Shown here one piece after another: positions 17,403-29,900 of a DNA stretch of 64,000 bases. This DNA comes from Manduca sexta (Eukaryota; Arthropoda; Insecta; Lepidoptera; Sphingidae). The notes beneath the pieces were generated by a model. The model was given only the letters and a program-made list of their open reading frames with translations. It had not been told where the DNA came from and did no database searches. A program made the position numbers and the translations under genes. The stretch lies in NCBI RefSeq assembly GCF_014839805.1, contig NC_051129.1, positions 4,840,920-4,904,919 on the forward strand, read 5' to 3'. Every line of letters starts with the position of its first letter. The first letter of the stretch is position 1.

Positions 17403-20400
17403 ATGAGTTTTAATGTTGATGATCCACTTGCTGGAATTCTTAGCGATGGGAGCGATGATAGTTTCTTTGATGATGACATATTAGGGAAGAAAAAGCCGAC
17501 AAAGGCAAAACCTTTCGCAAGCGGAGAAAAAAAAAGTTCATTATTTGATTTGGAGCAAACTGAAAAACCGGCAGATAAACCTGCAACAGCTTTAGAAGGT
17601 AAGAAAGATACTCCTTTTGACTTTGATAAGGCATTCACAGACGAATTAAGGCCGCAAACGTCAGGTAAACCATTAGTTTCTAAAGATTCAATAAAGTTTC
17701 AGTCCTCTGACTCTAAAAAAACAGCTTTGGATGTCAATAAATCCCCAGCTAAGACTAAAGGAAGTACGAGTGCTGATAAACTTGATTTCCTTAACACGCC
17801 AAAGAAGGAAACGAAAGTTCTGGGGAAAGGAAAGAGTTCTCAATCGCTGCTAGATGACATTTTAGGCGAACCAACTACAAAAGCAAAAGATTCAATCCAA
17901 TCGAGGCCAGGAACAGCAGCAAAAGGTGATTTCGACTTAGATACATTTTTAGGCAAAAGTGATACAAAATCAGCACCTAATAAAAATACCCAAAAACAAA
18001 ACACAAAGCCTGATAAGACAAAAGGCGAACTGGCACCACCAAAAAAGAAATCAAGCGAAGACTGGTTAGGTATATTTCAAGAAGAGGAAGATGATAACGA
18101 TAATGCCGACGCTGGAATGCCATCATGGTTGGTAGGTGGTGATACCAAAAAGAAAAAGAAAGAAAAGCAGCCTGAAAAGAAACAGACACCAAAAGAAGAA
18201 GTTAAAGAAAAAGTAGTTGAAGAAAAATCTGAGATAGAACCTGAGAAAGATACAGTAGATGCGAATATACCAAAGATGCCACAAGCAGTTTCTGTAGCGA
18301 TAAACCCGGTATTACAAGGGAGTAGTGAGGATATAACAGCGGAGGGAGCGGCGTTGTATTTGCAACAGCAGCAATCTCAGTTAATGGTAGCGATGCAATT
18401 GAAAGCGCAAGAGGAAAAACTCGTAGCTATGCAAAGTAAGTGTTTAAATTAACTATATATGTACTTTACTTAACAGAAAACAAAATATTTTAGATTACAA
18501 TGTCATAATGGGTGTGGAACACGTTAATTCTATTTGTATTTTTTGTAATCTGACCTAGTACCGACATACTTACGAATTTTATTCATTAAATGCTTAATTG
18601 ATAGATTTCTTAACGAAATTCTTTGTATTCTCCTCGCAGTGCGGCAGAAGGAGAGCCAGCGCGTGCAGCGAGAGGCAGCGTTGGCGCATCACGAGCAATT
18701 AGATGCAATGTTACGAAAGCAATCCGAGAATAGGCAGCAAATGCAAGCTATAATTGCAGCGCATCAAGAAAGAATTACGCAGAGGATAAAAGTTGGTATC
18801 AGTGAAAATTTATTTATGCTTTAAGAGTAACTGCTTAACCTTTGGTTTTTTTTTATCGGTTTCAGTATTAAATTAAAATTGCTTATTTTCGAATTCAAAA
18901 TCGACGATCGATGATCTTATATTTGATATTTTCCTTTGATGTCCTTCTGATACACTCTTTTTAAAGGCTCTACTAAGTACGCAAGACGTAAATAGTGAAG
19001 ACAATAACAATCCTAACGAAAATTATGAAAATACTGGAATGGAAACCAGAGAAACACCTCACAATAGGGAAAGAAAACAGCTGTTACAATTAGTTCAATC
19101 TCTGCAAGAGAATCATGACAAAGAGATCGATTTAATGGAGACGTCTTACAGGTTAATAGCTACAGTACTCAAGCTGTCTAAAGTATTATTCTGCTAATCC
19201 TAAGAATATTATAAATGCGAAAGTTTGTGAGGACGGATATATGTATGTTTGTTTCTCTTTCACGAAAAAACTACTGAACAGATTTCGATGAAACTTCACA
19301 GTAATATTGGTTGTACCAGAATCAGGGGCGGATCTAGAATTTGTGGGGCCCTGGGCTGAAACTACTTAGGGGCCTATCTAAGTACTCAACTAATAGCCAT
19401 GTCAAAAAACTGTTTCTAGAATAATATATTATTATTATATATTCTTTCAATAAATAATATTCATTTTTATACCTTAAAAAAAATATGAAAATCAGCATGA
19501 AAACATCCTTTTACACGTATTTACCCCCTTAACTCAATTCATAGAAGTATGCAATTTTTCATCAATGTTTTTTTATGACATTATTACGTTAAAATATCGT
19601 CCGTAAACCGACTTTACAAACAACCACATTTTAAATTCAAATTAAAACCTATTGTTTTTAGCGGGGTTTGGGGGCCCCTTGTAACCTCGGAGCCCTGGGC
19701 TGCAGCTCAAGCAACCCTTAGGTAGATCCGGCCCTGACCAGAATATACATAGGCTACAATTTATTGTGACTTTGTGTTATTTGGTCATACAATACATTTC
19801 AAGTAAGTCGGAAAAAAAAATATTCCGGAAAACTCCTTCACGCGGGTGAAGCCGCGTGCAAAAGCTAGTATAATTATATTCAGGTTAAATTAGACAAATT
19901 ATATTATTATCAATATGATTTTAGATTATATTAAAATTATAATCCGATTAAATTTAGACAGCTTAGGTACTCTAACCACATTATATGAAATGTTTTTTTT
20001 TATAATTGTCTTAGTTATTTTACCTAATCATGAAGGATAAAGTAAAACCATTAATTTCGATTTTGTTAGCCAAACGACAAGGTAAGATAGTATTTTCCGC
20101 TGATTGCAGACGACAACTGGCATTTCTAGAAATTTCGCTCAATCAATCCGAAGAACGGATGAAAGAGGAAGGCGATAAGTTGGTTAAATTTTATACGGAG
20201 AAGATCGGCTGGCTAGAAGAGCACCATCATTTGTACAAGAAGTTGACTGAAGACAATTTGACTGCATTAACCGAGCGGCATAGAGCTGAAAATGAAATGT
20301 TAAGGCAACAGCACTTAGATAATGTTAAAATTCTACAAGAACATTACGCAGCCCTCATGGAGAATATAAAGTAATTGTAATATTTTTAGTATTTTTGTTT

Positions 20401-22627
20401 TTGCTTCATTATTGGCTTAGTTCAACGAATACCGATGATTTGCTGTCGGTTTCTGGGCTATACATTTAAATGAAAGGATATCACGTTTTTTTTGTAGAAC
20501 CGCTGTAAAGCAAGAACAAGTCCTCATACAAGATTCTGCAGGATTTTCGTCCAACTTACAAGAATTATTGATAGACGTAAAAGAAAATAAATCTCAGTGC
20601 CAATTGCTTGTAGATAAAGTTCATTCGTTAGCTGAGAATACTCAACGAGATACAGAAAAGAATTTGCAAGTTAGAGAAACTCAAATTAATGGTAATTGTT
20701 TCTTTTATAATGTGTCATAAATTATTTAATTCTTAATTATATAGACATATTGTTTGTTTAAGAAATGATACAGCAATTGAAAAAAGAAAGGGACAATTTT
20801 GAAACAGAGAAGTTGGAAAATAGGGAATTGATCAAAATGTTGGAGACCAGACTGAAACAAATGACTAGTGTATGTATCCAGCTTATAATGCAAATATTGA
20901 AATTTAAATAACAACAATGGTAATATTAAATTCTAGTCACGTTTTCACAGATGATTGAAGAAGAAACATCGTCTTTAAAGCAGAAAAAGATGGAATTTGA
21001 ATACGAAAAAGCTACGTTCAATAAACAAACTGAATTTGCTAAAAATATATTGAAAAAACAAGACGAAGAACTCACGGTAACTTATATATCTAATTCACTT
21101 AGTAGTTTTTCTGCTAATACGTACTTATGCATAATAATGTTGCTAATGTATTCTGATTTTTATTAAAGATGTTAAAGGAAGATTTTCAAAGGGAATATCA
21201 AGAAAAAATATCAAAAGTAGACGAGGAAAAATCAAAAATTATAAAAGATAGTGCTGCGGTAGCCAAAGAAAAGGCATCAGTAATAAATTTGAAACAAGAA
21301 CTTGAGGTATCTATTTGTATTTACAATATAAAATCAAAATAAATTGTTTAGTATTAGTTTATTGTTTAGTGATATAATAATGCTCGTGGCGGTTTTAGAA
21401 ACTGAAAGCCGAGCTGCAGGCACAGCTAGAAGAAGTTTCCGAGGAGAGATCGAAGTTGAATGCTGAAAAACAACAGATGAACATGGAAGAACAGAGAATA
21501 ATGGCTAAGTAAGTAATTGTCGTCTGTTATAAAAAGTGAAATTCAATATAATAAATCCAATAAGATAATAATATAACCGGTAGCTAGTACGAAATAAAAT
21601 TCGTACATGGTAGGAGATGGTAATGTTGATGCCAAAGATGCAAAGATAGGAAGAGATGACACAACCTAATCAAAACAAAGATTACTTCAAGTTCAGGGGA
21701 TAACGACCCTCAGCAATGAGAAAAACGATGATGAGAAGTTAGATGCTTATAAATATTAAAATTATTGTAAATTTAGCTATACTTGCATAAAAATAAGGTC
21801 GTAAAATAATGATTTGTTTCCAGGAGTCGAGATTTAGATCTTCTAGCAAAGACTGCAATAGAAAAACAATCTCAAGCAGATAAGAAATATTCAGAAGCGG
21901 AATTTTTACAAAGAAAATACGAAGATAGGATACGACGAATCCAAGAGCATGTTGTTTCATTAAATTCTAGAGAAAAACAGATCGCTAGGGAAAAAGTAGC
22001 TCTTTCCAGAGAAAGATTAACATTACATAATGAGAGGAAGCAGATAGAGAGTCGGCAGCAATGCTCATTATGTAAATCTACGCAAAATGCTCCATACAGT
22101 TTTGAAAATTATACATTTCCAGAATCGTATTTGAATGTTCCAGTCGCGAGAGATATTAAAGATGGAAATGTGAATTCTGCCATGAATGCTATAGAGCAAG
22201 AAATGGCCCATCTAATGAGTAGAAATTTTAATCTGAGACATAATCCAGTGATTGCTAATGTAGGCAATGAAGACCGACGTTTAAGTAACGTAAATGATCT
22301 CCCAAGTTCGGAACCTATGCAGATGGAATCTGGACCTTTTAAGGTATGTAAATTTATTCTTATTTTTATTTACATAACTATTTCGTTTTGAATATAGCCG
22401 AAGTCATATTTGAAACAGAAAATAAACAAGAAATGCATATTCATCGAGATTTTTAATCTGCATGAAAGAATATAGAAATTCAAATTAAAATCTTCCATAA
22501 TATAATTTTCTAGGAATACATGGATCCGAAATTCATGATGCTTCGTCTCGACGTTCAGAAGGTGTTAAGCAACCTCGATCAACACAAAAGAGATAATGTC
22601 GAAGACAATGCAATTGAAGAAGAGTAA
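17403..22627 (+). CDS. FBF1: FBF1-like (Fas-binding factor 1) coiled-coil protein, complete, 11 exons
   Basis: Exons: 17403-18435, 18640-18791, 18967-19151, 20110-20370, 20498-20691, 20763-20869, 20951-21076, 21169-21306, 21399-21508, 21824-22343 and 22514-22627. Total 2940 nt, 979 residues, all phases close. The N-terminal third is disordered with repeated acidic motifs: FFDDDILG (21-28), SLLDDILG (148-155), FDLDTFLG (177-184), then EDWLGIF and PSWLVGG, like the DWLGL/WLV repeats of FBF1. The rest, from QQQQSQLMVAMQLKAQEE on, is a long coiled coil, with a C-x2-C (CSLCKS) near the end of the coil and a short tail with KFMMLRLDVQKVL. FBF1 is a distal-appendage/transition-fibre protein of the centriole needed for ciliary gating; the insect role is inferred. 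Poly(A) signals AATAAA lie at 22,662-22,667 and 22,684-22,689. Intron 3 contains nested transposons. Confidence 0.82.
19198..19868 (+). mobile_element. Helitron-like element in FBF1 intron 3, interrupted by a hAT MITE
   Basis: It begins TCCTAAGAATATTATAAATG after AA and ends ...GAAGCCGCGTGCAAAAGCTAG before T at 19,869. The 3' hairpin CGCGG/CCGCG plus CAAAAGCTAG matches the ends of the other Helitrons in this window. The interior (CGAAAGTTTGTGAGGACGG, ACTACTGAACAGATTTCGATGAA) differs from the 123-bp repeat family, so it is a second Helitron-like family. It is non-coding. Confidence 0.7.
19323..19736. mobile_element. 414-bp non-autonomous hAT element nested in the Helitron
   Basis: It is bounded by CAGGGGCGGATCTAG at the left and TAGATCCGGCCCTG at the right, which are imperfect terminal inverted repeats of the hAT type. 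A perfect 8-bp target site duplication ACCAGAAT occurs at 19,315-19,322 and 19,737-19,744. There is no transposase ORF. A related degenerate copy sits at 61,188-61,598. Confidence 0.88.
21590..21735. repeat. Possible retrotransposon/SINE tail in FBF1 intron 9
   Basis: The text CAAGTTCAGGGGATAACGACCCTCAGCAATGAG followed (with AAAAACGATGATGAGAAG) resembles a repeat tail I have seen in lepidopteran introns. I cannot fix its ends or family. Confidence 0.3.
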
Positions 22628-23905
22628 TTTGAAGTGAAAAAGTGTAGTCTAGTTTTAATTGAATAAAACGTAAGTAAAAGTATAATAAAGTCTAAAAGGC
22701 TAGCATCCAAAACGGATACCGTCGGGTAATTGTTATATCTCAATTGTATCAATCTTGGCAACGTGGACCATTCAGCGGGAAGATGGGTCGACATTGTAAG
22801 GATCTAGGGTCGAATCTAGATACGATTGGCTCACCGAAAAAGGTGGCACGATATGAGAGGTCTATACCCAGCAGTAGGACTGGTAAGTTGTGGATGATAA
22901 TATATCCAGTAGTGTTCATTTTTGTTCGGTTGTGGTTCATGGTAATATCTATCTATACTAATTATTTGACCAGTGCTTTGTAACTTAATAAAAGAGAAAT
23001 AAAAGACTGAAACCTTGTATTAGAATTCATTTATTCATATTGTTGACTGTTACGGAACATCTTCATTATTATCAAAATGTACACAAATGCCTACCTCTAC
23101 TCTCGCTACCTTACATTATAAATATCTCAATGTAAAAATATAGGTACACATTTTCTTATCTATAACATTTAGGTACTAAGGTATATAGTTAAAAACGTAA
23201 TATTATTTTACATTACACAATTTCAATGGCTTTGTTAAACTGGGTTCCTAATTTACTTAAACAGAATATTTACTCAATCTACATTAAATAAAGTTCTAAG
23301 ATATAATTCTTAGTTCCTGTGAAGTGGTACTCGATATTGGAGTCTGTTTTTGCTATTGATTGTATGACAAATTAAGAATACCCATTTCATACCCAAGTGT
23401 AACATTCATACAGTCTTTCATAAAAATTGCTTTAAGTAGTAATGATTTAATATCATTATGGACGGCCTGGCCTTCTCTACTAACGAAACGTTCAAATCTC
23501 GCGCAGATCTTCATTAAATTATAACTAAATAAATTATACATTTCATATTATAAAGAATAATTAAATTTGAGATAAAAGGAATAATTATTTTCCTTTACCA
23601 TTTAAAATTCCATATTCACAATATTTACATCTTGATTCACCAATATTATAATTTCAATTGTTTATCATATTAACCATATTTAATTCGACTAAAGTTATTT
23701 TTTTTGTTTCTTAGTTTTAAGAAAGCACACGTGAATTTCATTACTCATTATCACAGTAACGATTTTATAAATTTTATTTTTATTCAACAAAATTTTGATA
23801 AAATAATAATATTGTTAACACATCTAAAGTAATATATTTAAGAACTAACAAATTGCAGTATTGTAAATCGTGAAGAGAATAGTATAGAATGGCAGACGTT
23901 TGGTG
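22628..23905. other. Tail-to-tail spacer between FBF1 and nuf
   Basis: Holds the FBF1 3' end (AATAAA at 22,662 and 22,684) and the nuf 3' UTR on the other strand (TTTATT at 23,030-23,035 and several near 23,775 read as AATAAA). Apart from the retrotransposon fragment at about 22,780-22,905 it is AT-rich and without a gene. Confidence 0.5.
22780..22905 (+). mobile_element. Non-LTR retrotransposon 3' fragment
   Basis: Plus-strand translation with stops reads RWVDIVRI, then IRLAHRKRWHDMRGLYPAVG, the degraded end of a CR1/RTE-like reverse transcriptase ORF, with the nucleotide tail AGGTCTATACCCAGCAGTAG and GGATGATAATA. It is a dead fragment. Confidence 0.65.
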
Positions 23906-26900
23906 TTATGATTTTATTTCGCCGGGTTGCTTTTGATACTTGACTTCCAGTAACTGCGGGTAGTTTTCGACGATGGCCAGCAATATTCCATCGATGTAAT
24001 TCCTCAGTTGCACGTTTACATCTTGTTGTTCTTTTAAAGCTTTTTGTAGCTGGAAATGAGAAATAACAATATTTACTACGTTCTACTCTATTAAATAATG
24101 TTCTGTGCTCTACAAGTCATGCGGTGCTACACGAGTACAATTACACTAAACTAATGAATATTTATGACCAATATTATTTTGAGGGCAAACATGTTTTATA
24201 AAGTATGAAAAAGGTACACTTTCAATCCCGGTTATGTAAATTGTCAAATCAAGCATGCAATAGTTAGCGTATACACATAAAGACATGCACAGTTAGTATA
24301 AAATGTCGTACCTTTTCCAACTCTATGCTGTGATCAGTTTGTGTTTGGCTACCATCGAGCTGCAAAAATGCGTACATAAAATATATATGTATGGTATTGC
24401 TTCGTAATGTGTCAATCGTAAAGCAAAGCGAAATGTGATGGATTTTGAATAAATAAAACACGAAGTCAACAATTTGGAAGCAAAAGCTGATGTAGTAGAA
24501 TATCTGTATATGCCAATATGGTTTGATGACTGTATAATAATGGCCATTAATTATTACCATGGCTCATAGTCTGACGTAATGGAATACCCTTAGTGACTTT
24601 ATAAATGCTGATAAAACATTGTATGACATTGTTATTTACCTCATCGTCACTCATTTGCGAGAGCTCGTGAGCCAGCGAGTTTGTAGCGACGAGCGGCCCG
24701 CTAACGCCATCCAACAGGCTGCGGCCCTCCTCCACACCGCGTGTCAGGATCTGCGCTTGCAACTCTTCTTGTGCCTCTGATAAAGCTGTAAGAACAAACA
24801 TCAACGTTTAAACAACCTGTAATTTTTTCACCATGGCACAAGTCTTATATTTCTTTTATGAGTCCTGTCACATTCGAAGTATCAATATTTTTGCTCTATT
24901 TTAAAAACATAAAAATATAGCAAGGTAATTAAAATATCTGAGAAATTTCAACCAATATAATATTTACGGAACATATATTGGCTGTAATTGGCTTACATTT
25001 GTTCTGAGTTCTCAGCAGGACCAACTCTTTTCTCAGTTCATCGAGGCGTGGATCAGGCGGCGGTGGAGGCGCTTCCTGCAGTCTTTGTAGTTCAAGCTTG
25101 GCATCAGCCAGCATTGTCGCCGCAGCGGCAGCCGACTCTCGCTCCCTGCGTTCCGCTTCTCGCGCTGCGCTCAATTGAGCTGAAAGCTCGCTCACTTGCT
25201 CTTGAGCTTCGCGGTGAGCCCTAGCAGCTGCCTCAGCATTGGCTCTTAATGTTTCTGCCACGCCACGGAGTCGGCCCACCTTGAAAACAAAGTTGAATGT
25301 TAATTACAAATGAGACACAATAGTTTGGTGACGGATACTGTGGCTACGGCTTTTAGAAAATACATTTGCTATATTTGTAATATTAAGAGTAATTACGCCT
25401 CATAAAGATAATAGACAGAGACGGTTTATATCCCTAGAACAGCAATTGGCAGTAATTCAATGAATTGATGAACTTGTGAGATAAACAAATAAAAACCCTA
25501 GTATTATTGCTGATGTATATGATTATATGTACCTCTTGCTTGAGGTCGGAAGCCTCTGCTTCGGCGGTGGCGAGGCGGTCGGTGATGGCAGCCAGCTGCG
25601 TGTCCCGATCGCGTTCGATACGCGATATCGCTTCTCGACTCCGCCTCTTTTCTTCCGCTATGCTTTCCTCGCAGCGGCATTCGATCTGTATAGATAACCA
25701 CAATTTTGCCATGAATTCTCGGATATATTTAGAAAACATATTTTAAGATGATGTTTTTTTACACGTAGGTTCTATGAACAAAATTTGAAGATGCTTCAAT
25801 TATTCTAATGATATATTTGATCATGTAAAAATAATTGTAAAGTTTATTCAGCCAGAAGCAGGTATTCAGGTAACAAAAAAACATTTATGTAAAAAATATT
25901 ATCAAATTCTTGTGCTACATCATAATGGTATCCCGTCCACCTTTATATAGTTTCTACAATATCTACATAAATACAATTAGAGAAAATAAAGAAACTCTTG
26001 GACACACCTCCCGTATCTGTTCGTCAAGCATGTGGACCCTGGCCTGTAGCACCGCGTTGTCAGCCTTTGCTCGCGCGTACCGCTCGTCTGCGGTGCTCTG
26101 CGTATCTGCTAATGACGTCACTTGCTGCTGGAGTAGTTGCACCTGCAGACAAGAATACGTTTTATGCAAAGAGTTCTAATAACTAACTATACTGTTTAAT
26201 GTTTGGTTTTATGCCATCGATTGAAATTTTGGGATTGAACCTAGTTGGACTACAAAATGCATGTTTATACACCGTGATTTTAAGGCTGTTTTGAAACCGA
26301 ACATTTTTAATTCTGTATCAATAATAGAGTTTAAAAATAATACCAATGTAATAGAGTAAATATTTTTTTTATAAACTTTAAAATTAATGTATACGAATAA
26401 TAAATGAGAACTCGTGGTAATGCAACTAAATCTCACGTACTACTACGATCACTACGATCGGTGCCATTCATAAGTATGAATAATTGTCGCGACATTACTG
26501 TCATTATTCAACTCTAACGAGGGTAAAATAATATTATCAAAAACTATTTTTTTAGGTATCAACAGTACTATTAATTCACTATTTTTTTTTAGTCCTACAA
26601 ATTATTCTAAGTAACCACAGTATGGTTCCAAAACGACTATTAAATCACAGTGTATATTAGGAAAGTATACTTATGTCGGATATGATTTTATGTGGAAGCT
26701 CTATGGGATATGCATGCAATTTCCGAGTTATTATTGTATAAAGTACTATGTACCTAGTTAATTTTTATGACCTAGGTAGTTTCTCCTCGATAAAAAGCTA
26801 ATTTGGACACAGTTTGTTTCCTATTCTTGAGTCTTGATGTTAATGATTATACAAAGACGAAAAGATATTGAATCTGTAAGGTATATCTAAACAAACAGCT

Positions 26901-29900
26901 GAGGAATTAATGTTATTAAAATTTAAAGCCGTTAACTACGTACCTAGGCACTATTTAGGTCTACAAAATAATAAGTTATAATATTTTATGTAATTATGAT
27001 GAAACTGCGACTAAAACGGGTCACCACTTTTAAAAGATAAAGGATATTACAACCAAGGAAAACAACTTGAGAAAACTAGTACTTTGTTAGATTGTCAGCC
27101 CCCACATGTGTGGAACATATGCTGATACAGTAAACATTCAGATCATGACATATTTTCAAAGTAAACAATATTCTCCCTTAAATACAACTCTGTTAAACTA
27201 ATTAGTTTGATAATTGATATGATTAATAAATAATTCAAGCGCATAATCGATTGGCATCGTCCTTATTTGAGTAATTTTCATGCTCTGTTGTATCAGAATG
27301 CAGATGTTGTATAACAGGTTTGTCGTTAACTGTAAATATACAAATTGAAACGAAAAGCTCAGTGCAAATATATTTTCTATTATGTAATAAACGGCTCAAG
27401 ATGGATGCCAAATAATCTTGAGTAATTAAATAAATTTAATTTAAAAAAGTGGTTTAAATTGTTTCGGCGCTATTTAAGGCGTTTTCTAAATCATCGGTCA
27501 AGAAAACTTAGTGGAAACTGTTATAGCAATAATTAGAGAACAAATACAAGTGTACGTTTATAATAATCAGCACTTTGCTTATCTGGTTCACATTTACAAA
27601 AGCAGGGCGTCCTTGAGTCATATTCCGGCCGTAGGTACTTCAAACTGCTCTGCAGTGCTTCAATTCTGACCAATTTAATTCAATTGATGCATAAAATCAA
27701 TTTACAATTACTTTGAATTTTGTTACTGTGTACCACAGTGACGTAGAATTATTGGGTACATAATGAAGTTAGAATGGCTATTGTGTTAAATGGGGATAAA
27801 TTATATTTGTATGTTTTAAAATAAGACCTTGTTTATTTGCAGGAACACAAAAGTAGGTAATATTTTCATATTAGTGTGTCAAGAATTTTCTTTGTTCTGT
27901 AGTATTGACTTAAAATTACAACGCAAATTCTATCATTACGTGAAATAAGTAATATTACGCTTGATTAGTCAGTTTGGTTTTGTAGAAAATTGGTTATTAT
28001 GCCAATCACCGAACCAAACAGTTTCATATTTAGGTATAACATGTAAATATAACACATTGATAACTTCAATTTAATCGCAATTGTTCTGACATTGAGCGGT
28101 CATTTCAATTTACCTCTACATTGTTAATGTAACATAAAAATATTATTTCTTAGGTATTATTTACAAGATACTAAATTTTACAAAGTTACTACCTACATTG
28201 ATTTAAAATAAAGCTGGTAGAAAGTGAGACGTATAAAAAAAATTACGTGTTTCAATAATAAGGATAGCACTACATAGAGAATATTTATAAAGAAACAAAT
28301 GCTTCTACTCCAAATATTACTCTCAATAACAATAATCGGATTACGTGTTCTTATGAGTAACGACAGTATTACCATACAGGAAGATGCGTCCCGAAAACAG
28401 GAAGAGAATGATTTAAACTTGCTGCTTTAAATGGATGACGAATGACTCTCATACGTAACAGAGCGGTTACGTATGATCAGTTGCAAAATAATGTAGAATA
28501 TTAATAAGAATACATAACCTGTGTTATACTATAAAGCGAAGTTATTTCAAGTATCAGTAAAAGGTAATCTAAAGATATTGGATTTGTAACTTATCATTAT
28601 CACCAAACTAGGTTTATCGGGTGAGTCATTTTTACTTTTTCATATTAGTGACGAGTATTTTAGTTCCTTGGAGCGTAGTCACGTTGTAAAGCGACTAGGC
28701 TACAAAAGTATTAAACTACATGAGGAAGATTCCGAAGTTAGTGTTTATTGTTAATTAAAAATATAATATTATGTAGTAAGAATATTTATACTATACATTA
28801 AAGTAAAATTAAAAATAACTAGATTAAAATTTACTGTATGATTACGTAAAGTTGATTCAATGCCAAAAGGTGAATCATTTTAATGAATAAGCCACCTACC
28901 CTTTTTATTAGAGTGCCATGAGATAATTTTAACACTAAAACAGTTTCTGATTTTGTAATGTTTCAGATAAAATCAATATTCATTTAGGTTTAAGTATATT
29001 TTATTTGGGACAAATGAATTATTCCGATTTATTAGGATTTATAAAGAATGATTGGTTTCTTCAGTCTTGGTAAAACTTGGAAAAAGTATAATATTTCTGT
29101 ATTATCTACGTTTCAGAATTTATTAATTCATAATTAGTACCAATTATACCTTTGTAAGTAACTTTCTACGTTAGTGCATACCAGGAATACCAACAACGTA
29201 TATACACAAAGCGAAAAATGCATTTCCAACGACAAGAATTGGTTGTGGCCATTGATGCATTTAAATTTATCGCTCCATTAACCATGGGCTCGTCTTCGTG
29301 GAAGTCGATCATAATAGCAAGTTTTGTTATGAAAAACATACGGATATAACAAGTATATAAATTGGAACACTTGTTGTGGAATAAAACAAAGGTAAAGCGT
29401 CCCATCAAAGTAAGAAGACAAATATATTTCGGGTTAATTTACTCAAATTAAGTTATTTATGAAAATGGTGACATTATTAAAAGCTTTTGTGTACCGAACA
29501 GTTCATATTGTATAGGCATTACGTTTTCTCACTATACATAGGTTTGTTACTATTTCATGGTGCAGACGCTTTAATTATTTAGTCGCGTCGGCCGCAGCGG
29601 CGCCAATTACAGTTCATTTATTTTTAAATTGCATTAATGATACATAAGAAAGATGGCGGATCTAAAACTTAAGAATTACGACTGAACAAAACGAAAGTAA
29701 TTTTGAGCGTTTTTGTAACAATTATGCCGTGATAATGAACAAAAATATTTCAAAATATAAGTAAATATGCAACGTAATAGTTCTAGAGGTGATAAGTAAC
29801 ATTCTTTAGACAATGACAAATATGAAGATGTTTTGTTATGGCGTAATAGTTGAATCCATGTTAGAGTTTGTGTGAAGAATTTCATAACTATGAATTTGTA

